A DNA stretch of 33,349 nt from Pseudomonas gessardii (lineage in GTDB: Bacteria; Pseudomonadota; Gammaproteobacteria; Pseudomonadales; Pseudomonadaceae). The DNA lies in contig NZ_MNPU01000062.1 in assembly GCF_001983165.1 (NCBI RefSeq), positions 1 to 33,349 of the forward strand, written 5' to 3'. This document shows positions 1-6,532 of the stretch, piece after piece. Each line of letters starts with the position of its first letter. The stretch's first letter is position 1. Both the position numbers and the translations under genes were made by a program. Under the pieces are notes generated by a model that searched no databases, was not told the DNA's origin, and saw only the letters and a program-made list of their open reading frames with translations.

Positions 1-683
1 CCCTTACGGCGGCTCACTTTGGAAGAGCCCCAAAGTAAGCAAAGCGCTCTTGCCCCACCACTCGGCACCTCGCCTAGGCTCGGTGTGCCCGTCATCCGAC
101 ATTGATTTGGGGGGCCGCCGCGCTGGGCCATCCATGGCCCAGCGCGGCTAAACCGGCGTCCTGCCGGTTTACCCCCCAAATCAAAATCGCATGACGGCCA
201 GCGTGGTTTAACGGGGCGCCTCAGATCAAAAGCAAAGCGAGGCGGCCTGACAGCCGACCTGATCGTCGAGGCGTGCGCATATACCTGTGGGAGCTGGCTT
301 GCCTGCGATGGCTGTGTACCAGCCAATACATTGATCGACTGATACACCGCCATCGCAGGCAAGCCAGCTCCCACAGGGGAATGCAGCTTCGCACCCCAGC
401 TTTGCTGTTGCTGTTGCTGTTGCTCTGCTTTTGATCTGGCTTTTGATCTTGATCTCAGGCGCCCCGTTAAACCACGATGGCCGCAGGCAGGTATTGCGCA
501 GTGGGCACCCCGGCATGGATGCCGGGGTAGCCGCGACACGGCCATGGATGGCCGATCGCGGCGGGCCCACGGAGCAATGCCTGACTGCGGGCATGCCGAG
601 CCTAGGCGAGGCACCGAGTGGTGGGGCAAGAGCCCTTTTGGTTACTTTTGGGGCTCTTTTCCAAAAGTGACCCGCCGTAAGGG
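1..683. repeat. Large composite imperfect inverted repeat (intergenic)
   Basis: No credible gene is seen in 1-846. Bases 1-91 match the reverse complement of about 591-683 closely, sharing ttgccccaccactcgg and cctcgcctaggctcgg. The symmetry continues inward: tggtttaacggggcgcct near 204-222 has its inverse near 457-476, and each arm has its own small palindromes (ggccatccatggcc near 126-139; ccggcatggatgccgg near 510-525). The centre is a REP doublet. This is the layout of dispersed intergenic repeats in fluorescens-group pseudomonads. I cannot say which named repeat family it is, and short open frames across it look spurious. Confidence 0.8.
284..378. repeat. REP doublet (inverted pair)
   Basis: Two head-to-head copies of cctgtgggagctggcttgcc...cgatgg, with the inverse ccatcgcaggcaagccagctcccacagg, are separated by about 35 bases. 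This is the standard fluorescens-group REP pair, able to form a long hairpin. It lies at the centre of the larger palindrome. Confidence 0.85.
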
Positions 684-775
684 CGGAACCAATAGCCGCC
701 GTAACCACAGCAACGGATATGTACAAAACCCCAGAAAAGAGTTGTGTAGATACCTATGCCGCGATGGCGGTGTAT
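662..775 (-). repeat. ~100-bp intergenic repeat, copy 1
   Basis: Read on the minus strand, this stretch runs ccgccatcgcgg-cataggtatctacacaac-...-gtacatatccgttgctg-...-ggttccgcccttacgg. Nearly the same sequence occurs in the opposite orientation at 33141-33237. A tacacaac / gttgtgta-type inverted repeat lies inside it. It abuts the outer arm of the large palindrome, so the two may be parts of one composite repeat. Confidence 0.8.
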
Positions 776-785
776 CAGTCGCCGC

Positions 786-835
786 ATGTATCGGATAACC
801 CGGCGCAATCGCCGGTAAACCAGCCCCTACAAGGT
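786..835 (-). repeat. Single REP-like element downstream of the DUF3325 gene
   Basis: On the minus strand this reads cttgtaggggctggtttacc followed by ggcgattgcgccgg, a REP variant with a 6-bp GC palindrome (800-815). It lies just past the stop codon of the DUF3325 gene. It has no T-tract directly after the stem on the minus strand, so I do not call it an intrinsic terminator. Confidence 0.6.
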
Positions 836-846
836 TTTTTGGCCCA

Positions 847-1116
847 TCAGCGGGTGGTGTAGGGCAACAGAAACACCACGCCAAGCCCAGCCAGCGAAAT
901 CAAGCCGAACCACGCCACCGGCCCCATGGCCCAGCCCCACCCCAGTACGCTGACGGCAAAACTCGCCGCCAGCATCCCCCAGCCCAGCACTCGCAGGCCA
1001 CGTCGTAGCACCGGCGAGGGCAGGCGCTGCATAAGTTGTTTGTAATGGCGCTCCAAGCCCAGGCATAACCCCGCCATCCCTGCGCAGGCCAGCAACAACG
1101 CGACTATCAACGCCAT
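847..1116 (-). CDS. DUF3325 family small inner-membrane protein
   Basis: This 89-residue protein is almost entirely hydrophobic, with an N-terminal membrane segment (residues 1-20, rich in Leu and Ala) and a second half that can form two more (about 41-62 and 66-85). Size, composition and position fit the DUF3325 family, which commonly accompanies PepSY-TM proteins in Pseudomonas iron-uptake loci. Its ATG lies one base past the stop of the PepSY gene, so the two are almost certainly translationally coupled in one operon. No catalytic motif is visible. The family has no established biochemical role; a part in assembling or supporting the PepSY membrane protein is only inferred from the constant gene association. 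Confidence 0.75.
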   Translation of the reverse strand: MALIVALLLACAGMAGLCLGLERHYKQLMQRLPSPVLRRGLRVLGWGMLAASFAVSVLGWGWAMGPVAWFGLISLAGLGVVFLLPYTTR

Positions 1117-1117
1117 C

Positions 1118-2656
1118 TCAATTGACCTCTGCCACAGCGTGCTTGGCCACGCGCCGGGTGCTGCGTTCCTTGGGCGCCTGGTACAGCTTCCAGCACGGCC
1201 AGGTCAGCAGCAGGCCGAGGGCGACGCTGGTCAATTCCAGGTAGACGTAATCACCCAGGCTTTCCCCCAGCAGATTCAGGGCCGGCAGGCCGATACACAG
1301 CACTGCCGCCAGGCCCAGTTGCTCGCGCCAGGCACTGCGCCAGGGGCGGACAATCGCATGGCCCAGGCTCAACAGCCACACCAGGAAAAACACCCGCACT
1401 TCCCAGCCACCGCGCTGGGCCAGTTCCACTGGGAGCAAGCGGTTGGCCCACAACAAGGCCACGCACGCCACCGTCAGCCCGGCCACCACCGCCACATTCA
1501 GGCGTTCGGCGATGTGGTAGAGCAGGGCGCCTAGAGCGCCTTCGCCATCGTGGCGCCGGCGGCGTTTGACGGTAAACAGCACCACGCCGGTTGCCAGCAT
1601 TGCGCAACTGGCCAGGCCGCAGACAAAGTACAACCAGCGCATGGAGTAGCCGCCGAACTGCGCAAAGTGCAGGCCGGCCATGACCTTCTGGGTCAACAGG
1701 CTGGGCCGACTGACCGCAGGCTGGCGCAGGACGGCACCGCTGACCCCGTCAAACAGCATGCTCTGGCCCTTGGTCAGCTCGATGCGGTTGCCCAGTACCG
1801 GCCGTACCTCGATGCGTGCGTCGCTGCGGCCGGGGTTGTGGATCGACAAGCTGGACACCGGCCCCATGGCCCGCTCGGCCTCGGCCAGCAGCGGTTCCAG
1901 TGCCGTCAGCTCGGCTGCTTCGCTGTGTTTGGGGCGTTCGCCGCGCACTTGTTGTTCGGCGGGCGCGCCACGCAGGGCGCGGAAGAGGTTGTCGCGGTCA
2001 CCGTCAAACAGCACGTCCACCGCCGCCGGCATGTAGATCAAATAGAAGATCACCAGCCCGGTATAGGTGATCATCAGGTGAAAGGGCAGCACCAGCACCG
2101 CTGTCGCGTTGTGCGCATCCAGCCATGAGCGCTGGCCCTTGGCGGGGCGGAAGGTGAAGAACTCCTTGAAGAATTTCTTGTGGATCACGATCCCGCTGAC
2201 CAACGCGACCAGCATCGCCATGGCGGCCAGGCCGACCGTCCAGATCCCCAGGTCGCGCGGCAGGTTGAGGGTAAAGTGGAAGCGGAAGAAAAACCCGCCC
2301 CCGGCAGTTTCGCGCACGGCCAAGGGCTCGCCGGTGTGTGGGTCGAGTGCGGTGCCGCCGCCACGTCGTTGTTCGCCGGCCGATACCGTCAGGGTGTCGG
2401 AGCGTTCGCCGGGCAGGCCGATGTTCCAGGTCTTCGCCTCGGGGTGCTGGCGCGCCAGGTAGTCGAGGGCCTGCTGCGCGGCGGCGCTTTGCGACAGGGG
2501 CGCGGTGGGGATTTCCGGGCGCATCCAGCCGTCGATTTCCTTGTCGAACACCGCCAGGGTGCCGGTCAGGAAGATTGCAAACAGCAGCCAGCCGAACACC
2601 AGCCCGCTCCAGGTATGCAGCCAGGCCATGGCCTGGGTCAGGGTCTTGTGTTTCAT
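1118..2656 (-). CDS. PepSY-associated TM protein (putative ferric-siderophore reductase family)
   Basis: A 512-residue inner-membrane protein. I start it at the ATG at 2656, which overlaps the DUF3649 stop codon (ATGA), rather than the upstream in-frame start at 2728. From there it opens MKHKTLTQAMAWLHTWSG, the usual start of PepSY_TM proteins. Membrane segments lie near residues 15-36, 138-158 and 184-208, with several more in the C-terminal half after a large periplasmic loop. His14, His127, His159, His182 and His193 lie in or beside membrane segments, as expected for haem-binding members. Relatives such as FpvG reduce or release iron from siderophores at the inner membrane; that function here is inferred. 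The gene sits in the middle of a three-gene operon behind a candidate Fur box. No siderophore receptor gene is adjacent in the window. Confidence 0.85.
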   Translation of the reverse strand: MKHKTLTQAMAWLHTWSGLVFGWLLFAIFLTGTLAVFDKEIDGWMRPEIPTAPLSQSAAAQQALDYLARQHPEAKTWNIGLPGERSDTLTVSAGEQRRGGGTALDPHTGEPLAVRETAGGGFFFRFHFTLNLPRDLGIWTVGLAAMAMLVALVSGIVIHKKFFKEFFTFRPAKGQRSWLDAHNATAVLVLPFHLMITYTGLVIFYLIYMPAAVDVLFDGDRDNLFRALRGAPAEQQVRGERPKHSEAAELTALEPLLAEAERAMGPVSSLSIHNPGRSDARIEVRPVLGNRIELTKGQSMLFDGVSGAVLRQPAVSRPSLLTQKVMAGLHFAQFGGYSMRWLYFVCGLASCAMLATGVVLFTVKRRRRHDGEGALGALLYHIAERLNVAVVAGLTVACVALLWANRLLPVELAQRGGWEVRVFFLVWLLSLGHAIVRPWRSAWREQLGLAAVLCIGLPALNLLGESLGDYVYLELTSVALGLLLTWPCWKLYQAPKERSTRRVAKHAVAEVN

Positions 2657-2940
2657 CCCAGCACCTCGCGCCAGTGTGGCCAGAAACCGACGGCAGCCAG
2701 GGGCAGCGCCAGGGCCATCCCGGCCCACGCACGCCAGGCGTTGCGACAGGCAAAGGCCCAGAGGATCGCCAGGGTGTAGATCAAGAAGGACGGCAGGCTG
2801 GCGACCACCAGGGCATCCACCTTGTCCATGGGCAACAGGCGCGCCAGGGCGGCGGTAAACGCATAGGTAAACAGGTAACCGCCGATCAGCGCGGCGACCA
2901 TCCGCGAGAGGGTCGGCCAGGCAGGGGATTTGCTTTTCAT
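2653..2940 (-). CDS. DUF3649 family small inner-membrane protein
   Basis: A 95-residue protein with three probable membrane segments (about residues 14-36, 43-62 and 70-86) and a short basic N-terminus. Size and operon position match DUF3649, which usually precedes a PepSY-TM gene in Pseudomonas iron-uptake clusters. Its stop overlaps the start of the PepSY gene by four bases. It is the first gene of the operon. The stretch before its ATG shows only a weak ribosome-binding site (gatgag). Function is unknown; a role beside the PepSY protein is inferred from the gene order. Confidence 0.75.
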   Translation of the reverse strand: MKSKSPAWPTLSRMVAALIGGYLFTYAFTAALARLLPMDKVDALVVASLPSFLIYTLAILWAFACRNAWRAWAGMALALPLAAVGFWPHWREVLG

Positions 2941-2993
2941 GGAGGGCTCATCAGCATCAGACTAGGCAACACCATTGCCCTGGGGGGCAGGCT

Positions 2994-3085
2994 TGTGTGG
3001 GAGCTGGCTTGCCTGCGATGGCATCTCCTCGGAATGACCTGCTAGACCGAGGCGTCTGCATCGCAGGCAAGCCAGCTCCCACATA
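2994..3085. repeat. REP doublet between promoter and DUF3649 gene
   Basis: The sequence gtgtgggagctggcttgcc...cgatg (about 2995-3020) and its inverse (about 3059-3084) flank a 38-base spacer. It lies inside the inferred 5' untranslated region of the DUF3649-PepSY-DUF3325 operon, where it could fold into a strong hairpin. Confidence 0.85.
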
Positions 3086-3117
3086 GACCGAGTGGGTCAC
3101 AAGAAACGTATGGCTCG

Positions 3118-3146
3118 AATGCTAGTGATTCTCATATGTGAGTAAA
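3118..3146 (-). promoter_or_regulatory. Candidate Fur box overlapping a promoter
   Basis: On the minus strand, 3136-3118 reads TATGAGAATCACTAGCATT, which agrees with the Pseudomonas-style Fur site AATGAGAATCATTATCATT at 16 of 19 positions by eye. It overlaps a possible sigma-70 promoter, TTTACT (3146-3141), 16 bases, then TAGCAT (3124-3119), reading toward the DUF3649 operon. The site lies directly after the sensor-kinase stop codon. Iron repression of the downstream operon is inferred. Confidence 0.6.
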
Positions 3147-3152
3147 CGCAAT

Positions 3153-4493
3153 TTACAACTTATACACTTTGAGCCGCAGGTGCAGGCACAGCCCGGGCGT
3201 GGTGTTCTGTGCCCACAACTGGCCGCCTTGCAACTGCACGATGCTGCGCGCAATCGACAACCCCAGGCCATAGCCGTCACCGCCGGGGCGGGCGGCATTG
3301 AGGCGGGTGAAGGGCAGGAAGATCTGCTCCAGCTTGTCCGGCTCGATCCCTGGGCCCTGGTCCTGGATGCACAAGTGCCAGAAATCGCCCTCCAATGCTC
3401 CGGTCAAGCGCACCACACCGTGTTCGGGGGAATGGCGGATGGCATTGCGCAGGATATTTTCCAGGGCCTGGGCCAGGCCATTGAGGTTGCCCAGGACCCA
3501 ACAGTTGGCGGGCAGTTCGCAGGGCAGGCGCTCCCGCGGCCAGCCGCTTTCAAAGCAGGCGTCTTCGCGCAGCAAGTCCCACAACGGTTCCATCTCGACT
3601 GCTTCCACGGGCATCGCCGGGCGTTCGGTATCCAGCCAGACCAGCTCCAGGGTGCTGCCGATCAAGCGTTCCATGCCTTGCACTTCGCGCTCCAGGCGCT
3701 GGCGCAGGGCATTTGGATCGGGCTCGCGCTCCCCGGCCACCCGCAGCCGGCTCAAGGGCGTGCGCAGTTCGTGGGACAAGTCCCGCAGCAGGCGCCGTTG
3801 CAGGACCACGGTATTTTCCAGGCGCTCGGCCATATGGTCGAAGGCCCGGGCCAATTCACCGAGTTCGTCACGGCGGTGCGTCACCTGGGGCCCGACCCGC
3901 GCCGCCAGGTCGCCGGCGCTCAGGGCATTGGCCTGGCGCCGCAGGATCACCAGCGGCGAAATCAGCACCCGGTACAACAGCACACCAAACAATAGCGCCA
4001 GGCACGTCGGCAGTACCTGGCGCAGCAAAATGTCCCACAGGCCACGGCCCTGGCGGGGGTCCAGGTGCAGTGGCAACTCCATGACCAGGCGTGCTGCACC
4101 GTCGCTGAACGGAATATAGAAAGTCGGCCGCCCGCCGGGGCGGCCCACTGGCCAGTCGATCTGGCGTACAAAATCCAGCTTGCGCCGCTCAATCGTGGTC
4201 AAGGCCTGGGAGGACAGCGACTGGTGGTCGTCCACTACCACCGCCCATACCTGCTCCTGGGCACGCAGATTCTTGAGGAACTCATCGACCCCCACTGCAC
4301 CGCGTTCACGCCAGGCAATTTCGGCCTGGCGTGAGTACTCGCTGAGGATGTAACGGGTGGGGGCGGGCAAGCGCGCGGTGGCTTCGTAGATGCGCCGGCT
4401 CACATCCACTTGCAGGCTGACCACCAGCAGGCACAACACCGCCAGCAAGCCGATCAATTTCCACAACAGCGAGTGGCGGTTGGGCAGCCTCAT
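3153..4493 (-). CDS. Sensor histidine kinase of a two-component system
   Basis: A 446-residue membrane kinase. Membrane segments near residues 10-28 and 157-178 bracket a periplasmic sensor region of about 128 residues. A HAMP linker (about 178-230) follows, then the HisKA site LLRDLSHELRTPLSRLR with phospho-acceptor His241. The ATPase domain has an N box (ENILRNAIRHS, 345-355), a G1 motif (DQGPGIE, 378-384) and a G2 motif (GYGLGLSIA). All key residues are present. Its ATG overlaps the response-regulator stop (ATGA), so the pair form one operon. The signal is unknown. Position beside a candidate Fur-regulated PepSY operon suggests a PfeS/PirS-like iron-siderophore sensor, but that rests on context only. 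Confidence 0.9.
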   Translation of the reverse strand: MRLPNRHSLLWKLIGLLAVLCLLVVSLQVDVSRRIYEATARLPAPTRYILSEYSRQAEIAWRERGAVGVDEFLKNLRAQEQVWAVVVDDHQSLSSQALTTIERRKLDFVRQIDWPVGRPGGRPTFYIPFSDGAARLVMELPLHLDPRQGRGLWDILLRQVLPTCLALLFGVLLYRVLISPLVILRRQANALSAGDLAARVGPQVTHRRDELGELARAFDHMAERLENTVVLQRRLLRDLSHELRTPLSRLRVAGEREPDPNALRQRLEREVQGMERLIGSTLELVWLDTERPAMPVEAVEMEPLWDLLREDACFESGWPRERLPCELPANCWVLGNLNGLAQALENILRNAIRHSPEHGVVRLTGALEGDFWHLCIQDQGPGIEPDKLEQIFLPFTRLNAARPGGDGYGLGLSIARSIVQLQGGQLWAQNTTPGLCLHLRLKVYKL

Positions 4494-5209
4494 GGCTCCA
4501 GCCGGGTCAGCATATAGCCTGTGCTCCTGACCGTTTCCACGCGCCCGGCGGTGTAGCCGATGGCCTGTAACTTGCGGCGGATACGGCTGACATGCATGTC
4601 CAGGCTGCGATCATGTCGCGAATAGGCGCGGTGCATGACCTGCTGATACAGGAATGCCTTGGTCAGCACCTCGTCGGCATGGGCCACCAGGGTTTCCAGG
4701 ACGCGGTATTCGGTGGTAGTCAGGTCGGCCCACTGTTCATCCAGGTGCACATCCGTGCGCTGTTCGTCGAACGTCAGTTGCGGATCTTCATTGCGCGCCG
4801 TGCCAGGCACCTCATGTTCATAGGCCACCCGGCGCAGGATCGCGTCGATGCGCACATCCATCTCCAACATGCTGAACGGCTTGGGCAGGTAATCGTCGGC
4901 GCCCTGGCTGAAACCGGTGATGCGGTCCTGCTCGGCACCGAGGGCCGACATCAGGATCACCGGTACCCGTTGATGCCGCCGCAGTTGCGCGAGCACCTCC
5001 AGGCCGCTGCTGCCGGGCAGCATGATGTCCATCAGGATCAGGTCGAAATCCTGGGTACGCGCCAGCTCGACAATCCCTCCACCATCATGGCGCAACGTGA
5101 CCTCGAAGCCACGCTGGCCCAGGTGGCTGTGCAGGTGGGCGGCGAGCAACGGGTCATCCTCGACGGCAAGGATGCGGCGCGCAGCGGGGAGCGGGTGGGG
5201 GGCGTGCAT
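4490..5209 (-). CDS. OmpR/PhoB-type response regulator
   Basis: A 239-residue regulator. The receiver domain (about residues 12-125) has the acidic pair Asp18-Asp19, phospho-acceptor Asp61 in LMDIMLPG, Ser88 and Lys110. The C-terminal winged-helix domain (about 140-237) has the typical LTTTEYRVLETLVAH segment and ends with VETVRSTGYML. The ATG at 5209 is preceded at a good distance by aggaag. It is the first gene of a two-gene operon with the histidine kinase. It could control the neighbouring PepSY operon or an iron-uptake gene elsewhere; nothing in the sequence proves the target. A 7-bp inverted repeat just upstream is a candidate autoregulatory site. Confidence 0.92.
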   Translation of the reverse strand: MHAPHPLPAARRILAVEDDPLLAAHLHSHLGQRGFEVTLRHDGGGIVELARTQDFDLILMDIMLPGSSGLEVLAQLRRHQRVPVILMSALGAEQDRITGFSQGADDYLPKPFSMLEMDVRIDAILRRVAYEHEVPGTARNEDPQLTFDEQRTDVHLDEQWADLTTTEYRVLETLVAHADEVLTKAFLYQQVMHRAYSRHDRSLDMHVSRIRRKLQAIGYTAGRVETVRSTGYMLTRLEP

Positions 5210-5222
5210 GGGATCTTCCTGC

Positions 5223-5251
5223 GAATGCGAATGTTTCTAAGTTGCGCATTC
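5223..5251. promoter_or_regulatory. Inverted repeat upstream of the response regulator (candidate operator)
   Basis: GAATGCG (5223-5229) and CGCATTC (5245-5251) form a perfect 7-bp inverted repeat with a 15-base spacer, 14 bases upstream of the response-regulator start. A tandem tgcgaa-tgcgaa overlaps its left half (5220-5231). It could be an autoregulatory binding site. No binding consensus that I know fits it. Confidence 0.3.
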
Positions 5252-5356
5252 TGGCAAAAGTCCCGACATATTCCTATCCATTGCGCTTTATTGCCGCATT
5301 TTCGGTTTAAGCACTGAACACGTTTGCAGCTCGGGGGGGCGCTCCAGGATCCTGGC

Positions 5357-5385
5357 TTGTCAGGGCGTTGCGGTATTGCTAGTGT
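5357..5385 (+). promoter_or_regulatory. Candidate promoter of the attenuator/cysteine hydrolase unit
   Basis: TTGTCA (5357-5362), a 17-base spacer and TAGTGT (5380-5385) make a plausible sigma-70 promoter. It would start transcription near 5391-5392, almost exactly at the leader-peptide ATG. The leader would then be translated from a nearly leaderless message; no ribosome-binding site precedes it. Confidence 0.4.
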
Positions 5386-5391
5386 CGATGC

Positions 5392-5463
5392 ATGACTGCC
5401 TATTGCCTCACCTCGACGACCACCACCACGACCGCTGCAAGCGGAGCGTGCGAGGTTTCGTGA
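5392..5463 (+). CDS. Thr-rich leader peptide (candidate attenuator peptide)
   Basis: An open frame of 23 codons from ATG at 5392 to TGA at 5461. It carries a run of ACG/ACC codons giving TSTTTTTTAA (residues 7-16), eight Thr codons in total. It is followed 20 bases later by an intrinsic terminator, itself upstream of the cysteine hydrolase. This is the arrangement of an amino-acid attenuator, and the Thr density resembles the enterobacterial thr leader. A short hairpin ccgct-gca-agcgg (5432-5444) lies within the frame, and gaggtttcgt / acgaacttc (5452-5483) can pair loosely before the terminator. An overlapping frame from ATG 5388 contains HLDDHHHD and is a weaker rival. Translation is unproven. 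Confidence 0.5.
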   Translation: MTAYCLTSTTTTTTAASGACEVS

Positions 5464-5483
5464 GCCAATAGCAGACGAACTTC

Positions 5484-5516
5484 AAAGGCCCGCCAGCGAT
5501 GGACAGGGCCTTTTTT
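5484..5516 (+). terminator. Intrinsic terminator in the leader (candidate attenuator)
   Basis: AAAGGCCC (5484-5491) pairs with GGGCCTTT (5506-5513) across a 14-base loop and runs into six T residues (5511-5516). It lies between the Thr-rich leader frame and the cysteine hydrolase start at 5559. I could not identify a clear alternative pairing that would disrupt it. Confidence 0.75.
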
Positions 5517-5558
5517 CTTGTCCTTGTGTCGCTGGCTCAAACGCAAGGAGATGCACCC

Positions 5559-6077
5559 ATGTACGCCCTGTTGATTCTCGATATGCAAGTCGGGCTAGTT
5601 CACGGCCCGGAAAAACCATGGCGCTGCGAAGCGTTGTTGGAAACACTCAATAGCCTGATGGATAAGGCCCGCCACGCCGGTGCGCCGATTTTTCTGGCGC
5701 GCCATATCGGGCCCGTGGGCTCGCCCATCGAACCCGGCAGCCCGCTGACGAAGGTGGTACCGCAACTGAAGTTGCTCGGTGGCGAAAGGGTGTTCGAAAA
5801 GCGCCGGCCCAACGCCTTTGAGTCGACCGACCTGGCTGACCAGTTGCGCGCATGCGGCGCTAGCGGTGTAGTGGTCACCGGGATGAAAACGCAATACTGC
5901 GTCGACAGCACCTGCCGCGCTGCCCGTGACCTTGGCTTCGATGCGGTACTTATCGCCGATGGCCATACCTGTTCGGACACTCCCGTGATGAAAGCCGAGC
6001 ATATCGTCGCTCATCACAATGCCACGCTGGATGGGCCGTTCTGCCAACTGGTTAGGGCCGAGGAGTGGCGCTTCTAG
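5559..6077 (+). CDS. Cysteine hydrolase, isochorismatase family
   Basis: A 172-residue protein starting at the ATG at 5559, which has aaggag at a good distance and gives the family start MYALLILDMQ. An in-frame ATG at 5499 exists, but it lies inside the terminator hairpin and adds residues foreign to the family. The isochorismatase-like catalytic triad is intact: Asp8 (LILDMQ), Lys81 (VFEKRRPNAF) and Cys114 (GMKTQYCVDST). Family members hydrolyse amide, imide or vinyl-ether substrates in the cytoplasm; the substrate here cannot be told. It stands alone and runs convergent with the small exported protein, 12 bases away. A Thr-rich leader and terminator precede it, which would be an unusual control for this family. 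Confidence 0.88.
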   Translation: MYALLILDMQVGLVHGPEKPWRCEALLETLNSLMDKARHAGAPIFLARHIGPVGSPIEPGSPLTKVVPQLKLLGGERVFEKRRPNAFESTDLADQLRACGASGVVVTGMKTQYCVDSTCRAARDLGFDAVLIADGHTCSDTPVMKAEHIVAHHNATLDGPFCQLVRAEEWRF

Positions 6078-6089
6078 AAGGCCCCCAGA

Positions 6090-6377
6090 TCACGGCCGCT
6101 GCGGCTTTACCCCCGTACCGAACGTATTGCCCATCCGCACACTGGTCGCCGCCGGCGTCGACAAGCCAATCTGGTTCGGCGGCCGCTGGTGCACCGGTTT
6201 TTCCCGCGCCTCGCGGTTTTTCTGCGCTGCCTTAGCGCCCATCTGCTGGCTCAGGCATCCATAGTCAGGCGCTTTGTACCCATCCACCCTGGCCTCGACA
6301 CAACCGCCCGGCGTTTCCTCGGCGTGCACGGTCGACGCCAGGCCCGCGCATAACAACAGCATCAGCAACCGCTTCAT
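6090..6377 (-). CDS. Small exported protein of unknown function
   Basis: A 95-residue protein. The ATG at 6377 follows a strong ribosome-binding site (aggagg). The N-terminus MKRLLMLLLCAGLASTVHA is a typical Sec signal peptide, cleaved about after residue 19. The mature part has two Cys (26 and 41) that could form a disulfide and a polar, Pro- and Gly-rich C-terminal half (PNQIGLSTPAATSV). I do not recognise a domain. It is divergent from vreA and shares a 155-bp intergenic region with it, so co-regulation with the vre-hxc locus is possible. A periplasmic location is inferred from the signal peptide. Confidence 0.75.
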   Translation of the reverse strand: MKRLLMLLLCAGLASTVHAEETPGGCVEARVDGYKAPDYGCLSQQMGAKAAQKNREAREKPVHQRPPNQIGLSTPAATSVRMGNTFGTGVKPQRP

Positions 6378-6472
6378 CAGAGCCTCCTGGCAGGCCCTGG
6401 GGAGTGGGCCGTTAGTGCCTGCCAGTCTAGCCCGGTGGCGCTGGCGAAACCGTGATGTTTTTTTTGCCATCA

Positions 6473-6506
6473 CCGTAACATCAGGTTCATAAATTGGCCT
6501 CAGGAT
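6473..6506 (+). promoter_or_regulatory. Weak candidate PhoB box and promoter for vreA
   Basis: CCGTAAC (6473-6479), a 4-base spacer and GGTTCAT (6484-6490) have the two-heptamer spacing of a Pho box (CTGTCAT consensus), each matching 4 of 7. The hexamer CAGGAT (6501-6506), 10 bases on, could be the -10. The P. aeruginosa locus responds to phosphate starvation, which makes the site plausible, but the match is weak. Confidence 0.3.
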
Positions 6507-6532
6507 GACGCTTTTCCCAGGACACGGCAGCC

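Noticed and set aside
226..808. Several 60-170 codon frames within the left repeat region
   Set aside because: They follow inverted-repeat sequence on both strands and show no domain, signal peptide or ribosome-binding site.
5388..5468. Alternative His-containing leader frame (HLDDHHHD) overlapping the Thr-rich frame
   Set aside because: It has only three consecutive His against six consecutive Thr in the other frame; I prefer the Thr frame, though a his-type leader is not excluded.
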